From: an uncultured Eubacteriales bacterium
GTDB lineage: Bacteria; Bacillota; Clostridia; Oscillospirales; Oscillospiraceae
Assembly: GCA_902477055.1 (NCBI GenBank)
Contig: CABSFY010000064.1
Location: forward strand, 1 to 13,236
Length of the DNA stretch: 13,236 nucleotides
Reading direction: 5' to 3'
Below, piece by piece: positions 1-5,352 of this stretch. Made by a program: the position numbers and the translations under genes. Within the stretch, counting starts at the first letter, position 1, and each line of letters opens with the position of its first letter. A model generated the notes under the pieces. That model had not been told where the DNA came from and did not search any database. It saw nothing but the letters and a program-made list of their open reading frames with translations.

Positions 1-11
1 CCCGCCGATAT

Positions 12-78
12 GCCGCGCCCTAGGTGGCTGGGAGGGCTGAATGACCCTCAATGACCGGTTCAATTCCGGTGCGCGGCG
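12..78 (+). ncRNA. tRNA-like element 1 (reduced D arm, 8-nt anticodon loop)
   Basis: The sequence folds as a tRNA cloverleaf. The acceptor is 7 bp (12-18 GCCGCGC with 71-77 GCGCGGC). The T stem is a perfect 5 bp (54-58 with 66-70) around the loop TTCAATT, which fits the TTCRANY T-loop rule. Position 78 is the discriminator base and CCA is not encoded. The middle is abnormal. There is one linker base. A 4-bp D stem (20-23 with 28-31, one G-U) carries a 4-base loop containing GG. A 5-bp anticodon stem (32-36 with 45-49) carries an 8-base loop (CTGAATGA), and the variable region is 4 bases. The total is 67 bases without CCA, too short for an ordinary tRNA. It may be a tRNA mimic or a decayed tRNA. 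Two similar elements (206-298, 6623-6690) argue against chance. Confidence 0.65.
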
Positions 79-115
79 GCTTGCATTTCGTTGCATTGGC
101 CTCCTTTCTGTTAAC

Positions 116-210
116 GCCCCACGACGGATGGCGCTTTTGCGAGCTGCGAGACGGCCGAGCGTCCGGGATGAAACAATCCGTGCCGGTGAAAATCCGGCGA
201 CATGTGGGGC
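116..210 (+). ncRNA. Possible structured RNA with a T-loop hairpin
   Basis: Nested pairing is visible: 116-122 GCCCCAC with 204-210 GTGGGGC, 124-129 ACGGAT with 176-181 ATCCGT, and a hairpin 182-186 GCCGG with 194-198 CCGGC. The hairpin loop TGAAAAT matches the T-loop class seen in tRNA T arms and in one loop of cobalamin riboswitches. The outer helix uses bases also needed for the acceptor stem of the tRNA-like element at 206-298, so the two folds exclude each other. No full riboswitch core is present. This is a weak call that rests only on pairing. Confidence 0.25.
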
Positions 211-298
211 ATTAGTTCAAAAACGCGGTCTACAAAGAGATAGGCTGCGCCGGTAGATGGAGCTGCATCCGATGGCGGTTCGAGTCCGTCATGCCCCT
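206..298 (+). ncRNA. tRNA-like element 2 (long variable arm)
   Basis: The acceptor is 7 perfect base pairs (206-212 GGGGCAT with 291-297 ATGCCCC). The T arm is 274-278 with 286-290 (one G-U) around the canonical loop TTCGAGT, joined directly to the acceptor as in a tRNA. Inside, a 3-bp mini-hairpin (215-217 with 222-224, loop CAAA) takes the D-arm place. An 8-bp hairpin (225-232 with 241-248, two wobbles) has an 8-base loop CAAAGAGA where a 7-base anticodon loop should be. A short hairpin (256-259 with 266-269) sits like a class II variable arm. At about 93 bases it has class II length, but no standard anticodon arm can be drawn. It ends 16 bases before the convergent DUF3800 gene. Confidence 0.6.
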
Positions 299-313
299 GC
301 CTTATGCTTCCGA

Positions 314-1015
314 CTATGGTAGGTTGGAGATAAACAGTTTATCTGTTTGACCGTCGAACGTATTTTCAAAATTATTACTTATGGCATTGTGATATACTTT
401 GTTCGCGACAATATCCGCAGCACGTACAAGCGTGACAGACGCGGAATTGCAGAATCTCAGTGTTACAGACTTAACAGACGGGAAAATCGGCGGGAAAAAT
501 CGCGTAAAGTTGGCGGAAAACATTCCGTTTTTGAATTCTTCTTCCAATGATTCGCGCAATTCATACAGTCCGTTCGTTGAGGTCGAGTGTTCGTCAACAG
601 AGAAATAGATGTTCTCGACCTTCCCCTGCTGAATCACGCCACGGGCTATCAGCTCCTGAAAACACCGCTTAACGCCAATTTTGAAAACATAGTCCAAAAA
701 ACGCTGTTTCGATTTCTTGTTTTGCATAATCGTGTTAAGCACGCGTTCCTGATGGACGATCACGCCAAATTTATAGGAGCTATTCAGCGAACGATAAAGT
801 TTTGATTTTTCTTTGGCGCTAATCACAGAGGCTTTAATCTCCACGTCGCGTCCGTAATTGTTCCGCTTGCGAATCACCTGTTCTGCTGCTATGTATTTTC
901 TTGCCGCAATGTCTTTTTCATCTCCGGACAAGAAAATAAGACCGCCGAACACGAAGTATTTGTTGTGCGCTTTATCTAAGACCCCCGACTCATCAGAGTA
1001 GACAAAAATATTCAA
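314..1015 (-). CDS. DUF3800 family protein (probable RNase H-like fold), TTG start
   Basis: The 233-residue protein has the DUF3800 layout: an N-terminal beta strand ending in FVYSDESG (D8, E9), an acidic strand with VEIKAS near residue 58, SVDEH near 139-143, and a C-terminal helix AADIVANKVYH with D201. The family is placed among RNase H-like folds and these acidic residues would form the metal site; activity here is inferred. A longer reading from an ATG at 1159 starts upstream of the promoter -10 box and crosses a terminator. The TTG at 1015 has a GAGGTG ribosome site (1023-1028) with 7-base spacing and leaves exactly the family core, so I choose it. The gene runs against its neighbours, has its own promoter and is relatively AT-rich, which suggests an acquired accessory gene. 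Its role (defence, superinfection exclusion or RNA processing) is unknown. Confidence 0.85.
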   Translation of the reverse strand: MNIFVYSDESGVLDKAHNKYFVFGGLIFLSGDEKDIAARKYIAAEQVIRKRNNYGRDVEIKASVISAKEKSKLYRSLNSSYKFGVIVHQERVLNTIMQNKKSKQRFLDYVFKIGVKRCFQELIARGVIQQGKVENIYFSVDEHSTSTNGLYELRESLEEEFKNGMFSANFTRFFPPIFPSVKSVTLRFCNSASVTLVRAADIVANKVYHNAISNNFENTFDGQTDKLFISNLP

Positions 1016-1133
1016 AAACCGACACCTCGATACAAAAAAAGCCGCCCGAAGGCGGCTCCCCGTGTCCGGCGCTATTGCATAGCGCTTAAACGCTAATTCG
1101 GTTCCACGAGTATACAGTGCATTTCTGCCTGCA
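1016..1133 (-). ncRNA. Structured leader RNA of the DUF3800 gene
   Basis: The leader of about 117 bases folds well on the minus strand. Hairpin I is 1126-1134 with 1112-1121 (one bulged base) around a GAAA tetraloop. Then 1105-1110 pairs with 1059-1064. Inside it is a perfect 7-bp helix GCGCTAT/ATAGCGC with a 3-base loop (1069-1085). An intrinsic terminator (1034-1057) ends it just before the ribosome site and TTG start. From memory, several candidate RNA motifs upstream of DUF3800 genes were reported and named after the domain. This leader fits that idea, but I cannot match it to a particular motif. Confidence 0.6.
1034..1057 (-). terminator. Intrinsic terminator in the DUF3800 leader
   Basis: On the minus strand, AGCCGCC and GGCGGCT form a 7-bp stem closed by a TTCG tetraloop and followed by seven T residues. 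It lies between the promoter at 1139-1167 and the ribosome site at 1023-1028 of the same gene. It would therefore stop most transcripts before the coding region unless read through or disrupted. Confidence 0.85.
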
Positions 1134-1138
1134 TCTAT

Positions 1139-1167
1139 ATTATATACAACTGTTTCCAAAAAAGCAA
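1139..1167 (-). promoter_or_regulatory. Promoter of the DUF3800 transcript
   Basis: On the minus strand a TTGCTT -35 box (1162-1167) and a perfect TATAAT -10 box (1139-1144) are separated by 17 bases. This is a near-consensus sigma-A promoter. Transcription would start near 1132, at the base of the first leader hairpin. Confidence 0.75.
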
Positions 1168-1277
1168 CTACTTTTCAGAATTTTTTCATTTGAATAAGGG
1201 GTGTCCATTTCGTTCACCCCTTGCACACTGAACAACGTTATTCTTGCGATTACTCCTACAAATTCGTCACCTTGCAC
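1140..1277 (-). CDS. Possible 45-residue protein upstream of the DUF3800 gene
   Basis: A minus-strand frame opens with GTG at 1277, preceded by AGGAG with 8-base spacing, and runs 45 codons to a TAA at 1140-1142. The same frame could start at a TTG at 1316 for 58 residues, but that start is poorly spaced from AAGGA. The product begins VQGDEFVGVIARITLFS and I do not recognise it. Its stop overlaps the -10 box of the DUF3800 promoter. It could be a real small protein, the remnant of a broken gene, or chance. Confidence 0.25.
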   Translation of the reverse strand: MQGDEFVGVIARITLFSVQGVNEMDTPYSNEKILKSSCFFGNSCI

Positions 1278-1322
1278 AAATTTAGCTCCTGAATTTCGTA
1301 CATTCTGCCGTTTCAATTATCC

Positions 1323-1350
1323 TTGACTTTTGGCGGACATAAGTTATAAT
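1323..1350 (+). promoter_or_regulatory. Promoter of the RHH gene
   Basis: A TTGACT -35 box (1323-1328) and a TATAAT -10 box (1345-1350) are separated by 16 bases. They lie about 37 bases upstream of the TTG start of the RHH gene, with its ribosome site between. Confidence 0.85.
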
Positions 1351-1372
1351 AGACTTATGGCAGACAAAAGTT
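1328..1372 (+). promoter_or_regulatory. Operator-like double site over the RHH promoter
   Basis: Two 18-base direct repeats, TTTTGGCGGACATAAGTT (1328-1345) and TTATGGCAGACAAAAGTT (1355-1372), agree at 15 of 18 positions and start 27 bases apart. One fills the spacer of the promoter and the other lies just after the -10 box. A perfect inverted repeat CATAAGT/ACTTATG (1338-1344 and 1353-1359) frames the -10 box. RHH proteins usually bind tandem sites of this sort, so autorepression by the adjacent gene is the likely role. Confidence 0.6.
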
Positions 1373-1386
1373 GGAGGTGAGGTACA

Positions 1387-1557
1387 TTGTCGCCAAGAAC
1401 CGGCAGACCAACAGAAAACCCGAAGCAAGAGCGCATTACCGTCCGATTGGACAGGGAATCCGCTGAAACACTGCATCTGTACTGCGAGAAAAAGAACGTA
1501 GACAGAGCAGAGGCGATTCGCCGAGGGATTAAGAAGTTGGCAGACGAAATAAAATAG
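1387..1557 (+). CDS. Ribbon-helix-helix DNA-binding protein, TTG start
   Basis: The 56-residue protein reads as a single ribbon-helix-helix unit. A basic N-terminal arm (SPRTGRPTENPKQE) is followed by the strand RITVRLD (16-22), then a helix (about 23-35), a turn KNVD and a second helix (about 39-52, RAEAIRRGIKKLADEI). In this family the strands of a dimer lie in the DNA major groove; R16, T18 and R20 would face the bases. The TTG start is set by GGAGGTGA at 1373-1380 with 6-base spacing and by the arm-strand layout. Its promoter carries a duplicated operator-like site, so it probably represses itself and perhaps the antirepressor downstream. It may work with the antirepressor as a lysis-lysogeny or cassette control pair (inference). 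Confidence 0.85.
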   Translation: MSPRTGRPTENPKQERITVRLDRESAETLHLYCEKKNVDRAEAIRRGIKKLADEIK

Positions 1558-1677
1558 AGTGTTGGCCGCCTCTCACAACAAACCAACACCCTATCAGTCA
1601 GGACAGGGAAACCTATCCGAAATCATTATACATCGGAGCGGCTTCCTTGTCAAACATTGTTTTGAAAAGGAGCTATT
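1558..1677 (+). promoter_or_regulatory. Structured leader of the antirepressor gene
   Basis: The interval holds a 7-bp hairpin GTGTTGG/CCAACAC (1559-1565 with 1583-1589) and a second hairpin (1601-1607 with 1612-1618, one mismatch) capped by a GAAA tetraloop. Loop bases CCGC of the first hairpin (1566-1569) can pair with GCGG at 1638-1641, giving a possible pseudoknot. The AAGGAG site (1667-1672) follows. No U-run is present, so these are not terminators. It may control translation of the antirepressor. Confidence 0.4.
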
Positions 1678-2430
1678 ATGAATAACGAGATTCAGATTTT
1701 CAGCAATGAAGAATTCGGAGAAATCCGCACTTTGGCTATCGACGATGAGCCGTGGCTCGTCGGAAAGGATGTAGCCGAAATCCTTGGATATGCAAACCCC
1801 AACGAAGCAATATCAGACCATGTAGATGACGAGGACAAACTCAATAGCAAAACGCTATCGAGTTTTTCTGCAAATCTCGGACAGCGCGGCGGCTGGCTCA
1901 TTAACGAAAGCGGGTTATACTCGCTTATCATGAGTTCCAAGCTCCCAGCAGCAAAGAAGTTCAAGCGCTGGGTAACGTCCGAAGTTCTCCCCTCTATCCG
2001 CAAGAACGGCGGGTATATCGCCGGGCAAGAGAGCATGACACCGGCGGAGCTGATGGCTTCGGCGCTGCTGATGGCGCAAAGAACGCTGGCAGAGCGCGAG
2101 GCGAGAATTGCCGACCTGACGGTGCAGAATCAAATCATGCAGCCGAAAGCGGAATACTTCGATGAGCTGTGCGACAGGGAAACCTTGACCGGCATTTACG
2201 AGACGGCGAAGGAGCTGGGCGTAGCGCCGAGGAAGTTCACGGCGGATTTGGTCAAGCACAGATACCTGTACCGTGGGAAAAAGGGACAGCTCCTGCCATA
2301 CGAGAGCAAGAACGACGGGCTGTTTGTATTAAAAGAAACCTTCAACAACCAAACCAAATGGAGCGGCACACAGACCCTCATCACCGTAAAAGGGCGCGAA
2401 CTGTTCCGCATGATGCGCCTCGGCGCTTGA
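1678..2430 (+). CDS. Phage antirepressor (Bro-N and ANT domains)
   Basis: The 250-residue protein has an N-terminal Bro-N domain (about 1-110) with the usual strings WLVGKDVAEILGYANP, WLINESGLYSLIMSS and FKRWVTSEVLPSIRKNG. A helical linker (115-145) follows, then a C-terminal ANT/KilA-C type domain (about 150-248) with ETAKELGVAPRKF and the final TVKGRELFRMM. Proteins of this architecture counter phage repressors by direct contact or by DNA binding. The start has AAGGAG 5 bases upstream. It follows the RHH gene on the same strand after a folded leader and precedes a small gene, so the two may form a regulatory unit. Finding it immediately before head genes rather than in an early module is unusual. 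Confidence 0.9.
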   Translation: MNNEIQIFSNEEFGEIRTLAIDDEPWLVGKDVAEILGYANPNEAISDHVDDEDKLNSKTLSSFSANLGQRGGWLINESGLYSLIMSSKLPAAKKFKRWVTSEVLPSIRKNGGYIAGQESMTPAELMASALLMAQRTLAEREARIADLTVQNQIMQPKAEYFDELCDRETLTGIYETAKELGVAPRKFTADLVKHRYLYRGKKGQLLPYESKNDGLFVLKETFNNQTKWSGTQTLITVKGRELFRMMRLGA

Positions 2431-2445
2431 TTGGAGGCGCAGGGT

Positions 2446-2571
2446 ATGTTTGAGGGCTATTCGTTAGAGGAAATCACCGATATGATTCGGCACACGCTGA
2501 AAGACCCCGAACGGCGGGAAAGGCTGCTCGGCCTTTTGGAAGAGCTGGGGCTTTTGCCGAGGAATTCATAA
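2446..2571 (+). CDS. Small 41-residue phage protein
   Basis: ATG at 2446 has GGAGG (2433-2437) 8 bases upstream and the frame closes at TAA 2569-2571. The product (start MFEGYSLEEITDMI, end EELGLLPRNS) is acidic to neutral and almost wholly helical, with a leucine-rich C-terminal half. It begins 15 bases after the antirepressor stop and is probably cotranscribed with it. I recognise no domain. Similar short helical proteins occur near antirepressors in Firmicute phages, which is only a recollection. Confidence 0.6.
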   Translation: MFEGYSLEEITDMIRHTLKDPERRERLLGLLEELGLLPRNS

Positions 2572-2587
2572 ACTACATAGTGTAATG

Positions 2588-2607
2588 CAGCCGCGAATGG
2601 GCGGCTG
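2588..2607 (+). repeat. Hairpin in the intergenic region
   Basis: CAGCCGC and GCGGCTG form a perfect 7-bp stem with a 6-base loop, just after the small gene ending at 2571. No T-run follows, so it is probably an RNA stability or leader element preceding the true terminator at 2616-2662. Confidence 0.5.
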
Positions 2608-2615
2608 TGAAGAGC

Positions 2616-2662
2616 AAAGAGGCTCATTGACACAGGAGACTGTGTTAATGGGTCTCTTTTTT
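2616..2662 (+). terminator. Strong intrinsic terminator
   Basis: Bases 2618-2635 pair continuously with 2640-2657 (18 bp with a few G-U pairs) around the tetraloop GAGA, and a run of Ts follows. It separates the regulatory cassette from the head genes. The stem is unusually long for a terminator. Some readthrough, or a head-gene promoter I cannot see, must supply the genes beyond. Confidence 0.85.
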
Positions 2663-2703
2663 GTTGCTTTCACAGATTATTCAACCAAGGAAGTGATTAT
2701 CAC

Positions 2704-3243
2704 ATGGCTTTAAGAGATTACGAGGCGCGATGGCAATTTCTGCGGCAACCGGCGCGGGAGGCTACCGAGGCCTACGAAACCGGCACACGGTGGTTCGACC
2801 AGATGAAGGAGCTGCTGCTCATTGAGGGCGGACTGGTGCATCTTTCGGAGATGTTCCACCGGACGGCGCACTGGTTCCCAACGCAGTTTGACGTGATCGG
2901 AGACATTCTGCACCAGCGGCACGTGATTCAGGACTACGGCGCGACACCGGAATTTCCGGGCGTCGGCTTGTCGGACGGCGGCGAAATCGGCACTTGCTTT
3001 GAGATGGCAATGCGGGTGTTTGAGGAGATCGAGCGGAAGCTCAAGACGCTGATTCGCCTCTGCGACGAGCAGAACGCTTGGGCGATTGCGCGGCAGTTTG
3101 AAAATCTGCAAGTTGCCAACAGCCAGCGGCACGAGCGGTTCCTGTACGCATGGAAGATGTACGAGGAAGCCGAGAGCGCCAGCTCGTTTGATAATTGGGT
3201 GCTGCACCTGCTGGACGAGGAAGAAACGGAGGCGGATGCGTAA
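2704..3243 (+). CDS. Ferritin-like / Dps-like helical phage protein
   Basis: The 179-residue protein is nearly all helix and looks like a four-helix bundle. Helices run about 29-57, 59-78, 94-120 and 123-156, followed by an acidic tail. The first contains E41, H46, E49, H52 and H56 (ending TAHWF). The second contains DxxHxxH (D67, H70, H73) and ends in a DYGATPEF turn like the Dps loop. The last has E133, H143 and E144. These are plausible metal ligands, but I cannot confirm a ferroxidase site by eye. The start has AAGGAAGTGA 7 bases upstream. It overlaps the protease gene by one base (TAATG), so the two are coupled. In a head operon it could be a packaged or structural protein. The fold call is moderate. 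Confidence 0.5.
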   Translation: MALRDYEARWQFLRQPAREATEAYETGTRWFDQMKELLLIEGGLVHLSEMFHRTAHWFPTQFDVIGDILHQRHVIQDYGATPEFPGVGLSDGGEIGTCFEMAMRVFEEIERKLKTLIRLCDEQNAWAIARQFENLQVANSQRHERFLYAWKMYEEAESASSFDNWVLHLLDEEETEADA

Positions 3244-4670
3244 TGCCCTTTAAGAAACCGGCCGGAGGCGACCGCTACCGGAGCTTTTGCGGCGAATTTC
3301 GATTCCTTTCGACAGACGACGCGTTCAATTTCCACGTGGAAATCTGGCTATTGAATGATCTCGTCAACCGGAACAACTGGAAATACATCAATCTGGAACA
3401 GCACAGAGCACTGTTTGCGGGTACGCCGATCCTGATTGCCTATACCAACGGCGGCAAGGGCATCGGCGACGGACACAATTTCCGCATGGAAACCGACCCG
3501 CGAACGGGAGAGGAAGCGCCGTCGTTTACCGGCGCGACCGCAGAACGTATTGTTGGCGCTCTTTCCGATGACCAAGCCGATGTACGGCTTGAGCAGAGGG
3601 ACGGACATACATGGATTGTCGGCAGAGGCCGCCTGTGGAAATGGTACGCCAAGGAGCTGGTGGAAAAGATTGAGCGTGACGCGCGACAGGGGCGCAGCAT
3701 GAGCATCTCCATCGAGACCTTGGTGACGAAAGCCCACATGGAGGGCGACGTCGAGGTAGAGGAGGAATACAAAATCCTCGGCACAACCATTTTAGGCGAC
3801 CATGTTACTCCGGCAGTCGCAGGCGCTCACATAGCCGCCTTGCAGGAAATGAAGCAGTTCAATGAGCTAAAGGTCCGGGCTGCATCCTACAACGGCAAAC
3901 CACAAGCAAACAGCAAGCCTAACAATCAACATCAAGATCGAAAAGGAGTGAAAACCTTGAATCTTTTCAGTAAGAACCAGCTCAAGGAGCTTCAGAGCCG
4001 CTTTGCCGAGCACACCGTTTTGGCAGCGGGCAGCGACGACAATGGCATTCATGTTTGCATGATTGACAAGGACGGCGCTCCCATTGTTTACACGATGTCG
4101 GGCATGGAGGACACCATTGTCCCCGAGGGCTTCCACAGAGACTCCGTGAGTGCGGAATTCTCCTGCGGTGTTCGCGTTGATGCTTTTGACGCAATCGAAC
4201 GGGCGCTTTCGCCCATGACCGCCGAGAACCGCGTCCTGCGCGAGCAGAACGAGAAGCTGACGGCTGACCTTGCCGCCGCCAACAACAGCGTCAAGGCGAT
4301 GCGGGAGGCCGAGGACAAGCGCCGCAAGGCCGCCGCAAAGGCTGCTGCCGAAGCGTTCCTCGAAAAGCTGAACGAAAACCGCGACGAGATCGACCGCATC
4401 AGCGTTGAGGTCATCAAGCCCGTGCTGGAGCGCGCCGAGGCAGGCGGCTTCAACGAAATCTGCAACGAGGCCGGCGAATGGTGCGGCGACCGCGCTGCCG
4501 AGGATGCCGTTTGCGAGCGCGCCATGCGCCAGCAGATGGAGATCGACAAGCGCAACGCCGAGCAGACCAGAAACGCGCAGAAGAAAACCTACGCGTTCGA
4601 GGTTGCCGGTAAGGACGGCACGAATTCCGGCTCGGAAATCGAAAACATCTACAACAACCTCATGAAATAA
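3243..4670 (+). CDS. Prohead protease fused to capsid scaffold
   Basis: The 475-residue protein has two parts. Residues 25-200 resemble phage prohead serine proteases: H78 in the segment DGHNF, the serine-bearing strand RSMSISIE (S152, S154, S156) about 75 residues later, and a closing stretch DHVTPAVAGAHI. Residues 240-475 are scaffold-like: a small globular part, then a long Ala/Glu/Lys coiled coil (about 325-375) and a helical C-terminus. Such proteins shape the procapsid and are cleaved out during maturation. The ATG at 3243 overlaps the upstream stop. It is followed by the decoration and capsid genes, as expected. The exact peptidase family and the catalytic residues are inferred. An internal start at 3957 probably yields the scaffold alone. 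Confidence 0.8.
   Translation: MPFKKPAGGDRYRSFCGEFRFLSTDDAFNFHVEIWLLNDLVNRNNWKYINLEQHRALFAGTPILIAYTNGGKGIGDGHNFRMETDPRTGEEAPSFTGATAERIVGALSDDQADVRLEQRDGHTWIVGRGRLWKWYAKELVEKIERDARQGRSMSISIETLVTKAHMEGDVEVEEEYKILGTTILGDHVTPAVAGAHIAALQEMKQFNELKVRAASYNGKPQANSKPNNQHQDRKGVKTLNLFSKNQLKELQSRFAEHTVLAAGSDDNGIHVCMIDKDGAPIVYTMSGMEDTIVPEGFHRDSVSAEFSCGVRVDAFDAIERALSPMTAENRVLREQNEKLTADLAAANNSVKAMREAEDKRRKAAAKAAAEAFLEKLNENRDEIDRISVEVIKPVLERAEAGGFNEICNEAGEWCGDRAAEDAVCERAMRQQMEIDKRNAEQTRNAQKKTYAFEVAGKDGTNSGSEIENIYNNLMK
3957..4670 (+). CDS. Nested scaffold protein (internal TTG start)
   Basis: Inside the protease-scaffold frame, AAAAGGAG (3941-3948) lies 8 bases before an in-frame TTG at 3957 (codon 239), right after a low-complexity linker rich in Asn, Gln and Lys. 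Starting here gives a 237-residue protein equal to the scaffold part only, beginning MNLFSKNQLKELQ. Nested scaffolds made from the end of the protease gene are known in lambda (C/Nu3) and other phages. The ribosome site is as strong as those of real genes here. Production of both forms is inferred. Confidence 0.65.
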   Translation: MNLFSKNQLKELQSRFAEHTVLAAGSDDNGIHVCMIDKDGAPIVYTMSGMEDTIVPEGFHRDSVSAEFSCGVRVDAFDAIERALSPMTAENRVLREQNEKLTADLAAANNSVKAMREAEDKRRKAAAKAAAEAFLEKLNENRDEIDRISVEVIKPVLERAEAGGFNEICNEAGEWCGDRAAEDAVCERAMRQQMEIDKRNAEQTRNAQKKTYAFEVAGKDGTNSGSEIENIYNNLMK

Positions 4671-4688
4671 TGAAAGGGTGAATCTACT

Positions 4689-5330
4689 ATGGCTTCTATC
4701 GCTAAAACCGCATTTGAGGTTTCCGTGAGCAACATCACGAGAAACAACATCCAGAATGTCCCCGGTTATTTCGGCAGCGGCACCGGAACTTCCTTCGTTC
4801 CCGACATCTGCCCGGCCGGCTTCCTCTGCACCCGCTCCGAGCTGGCTGCGAACGAGGGCTACGAGGGCAACGGCGCGAACGGCGCTGACATTCTCAACGG
4901 CAACACGTGGCGTTTTATCGCGGCGGCGGCCGGCACCTCCGGCGACCGTCTGGGCGACCACACCGGCATTTATGCCTTCAATTCCTACAACGCACAGCAG
5001 GGCACCATCGGCGGCAATACCTACTATGCCGGTGCGAACACCCTCGGCCTTGAGCTTCCCGCAGGCGAGCGCGGCGACTTTACCGAGCTGATTGTCGGTG
5101 AGCAGTACACGTGGGGCGCGGAAAACTTCTCCACCGCTCCCACGGACAGCACCTTCCTGTATGCGACCATCGTCAACGGTCTGCTCGTGGCCTCCAAGAC
5201 CGCACCCGCAGACGGCAGCGGCGTGTACCTGAAAATCCTCCGCAGCAAGCCTTTCACGAAGGGCGCTCGCTACGCCGGATTTAACGGCTATGTCTGCGAG
5301 GTTTGCCGCGCAGCGGCAGCCAAGTCCTGA
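4689..5330 (+). CDS. Candidate head decoration protein
   Basis: The 213-residue product is rich in Gly, Ala, Asn and Thr, with no membrane segment or signal peptide, as in beta-rich virion proteins. It sits between the scaffold and the major capsid gene, 18 bases after the former and 22 bases before the latter, the usual place for a decoration or head-stabilising protein. Codon use is strongly biased to C-ending codons, like the capsid gene, which fits high expression. It contains an NGANGADILNGNTW stretch and two cysteines near the C-terminus (GYVCEVCRAAA). I recognise no named family, so the role rests on position. Confidence 0.55.
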   Translation: MASIAKTAFEVSVSNITRNNIQNVPGYFGSGTGTSFVPDICPAGFLCTRSELAANEGYEGNGANGADILNGNTWRFIAAAAGTSGDRLGDHTGIYAFNSYNAQQGTIGGNTYYAGANTLGLELPAGERGDFTELIVGEQYTWGAENFSTAPTDSTFLYATIVNGLLVASKTAPADGSGVYLKILRSKPFTKGARYAGFNGYVCEVCRAAAAKS

Positions 5331-5352
5331 GAGAAAAGGAGAGTGAAGTAAT

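Noticed and set aside
160..212. Cobalamin riboswitch
   Set aside because: Only one T-loop hairpin (GGTGAAAATCC) resembles it. The rest of the core and any cobalamin gene are absent.
41..256. 71-codon open frame at the left end
   Set aside because: It overlaps two tRNA-like structures, has no ribosome site and a random-looking Arg-rich product.
1016..1133. Classical type III toxin-antitoxin RNA
   Set aside because: No tandem repeats are seen in the leader and the protein is DUF3800 rather than a ToxN-type nuclease, though the layout is similar.
314..1159. Longer DUF3800 frame from ATG 1159
   Set aside because: That start lies upstream of the -10 box and adds residues encoded by the promoter, the leader and a terminator. 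TTG 1015 has a proper ribosome site.
2588..2607. Terminator after the 41-residue gene
   Set aside because: The stem lacks a following T-run. The true terminator lies at 2616-2662.
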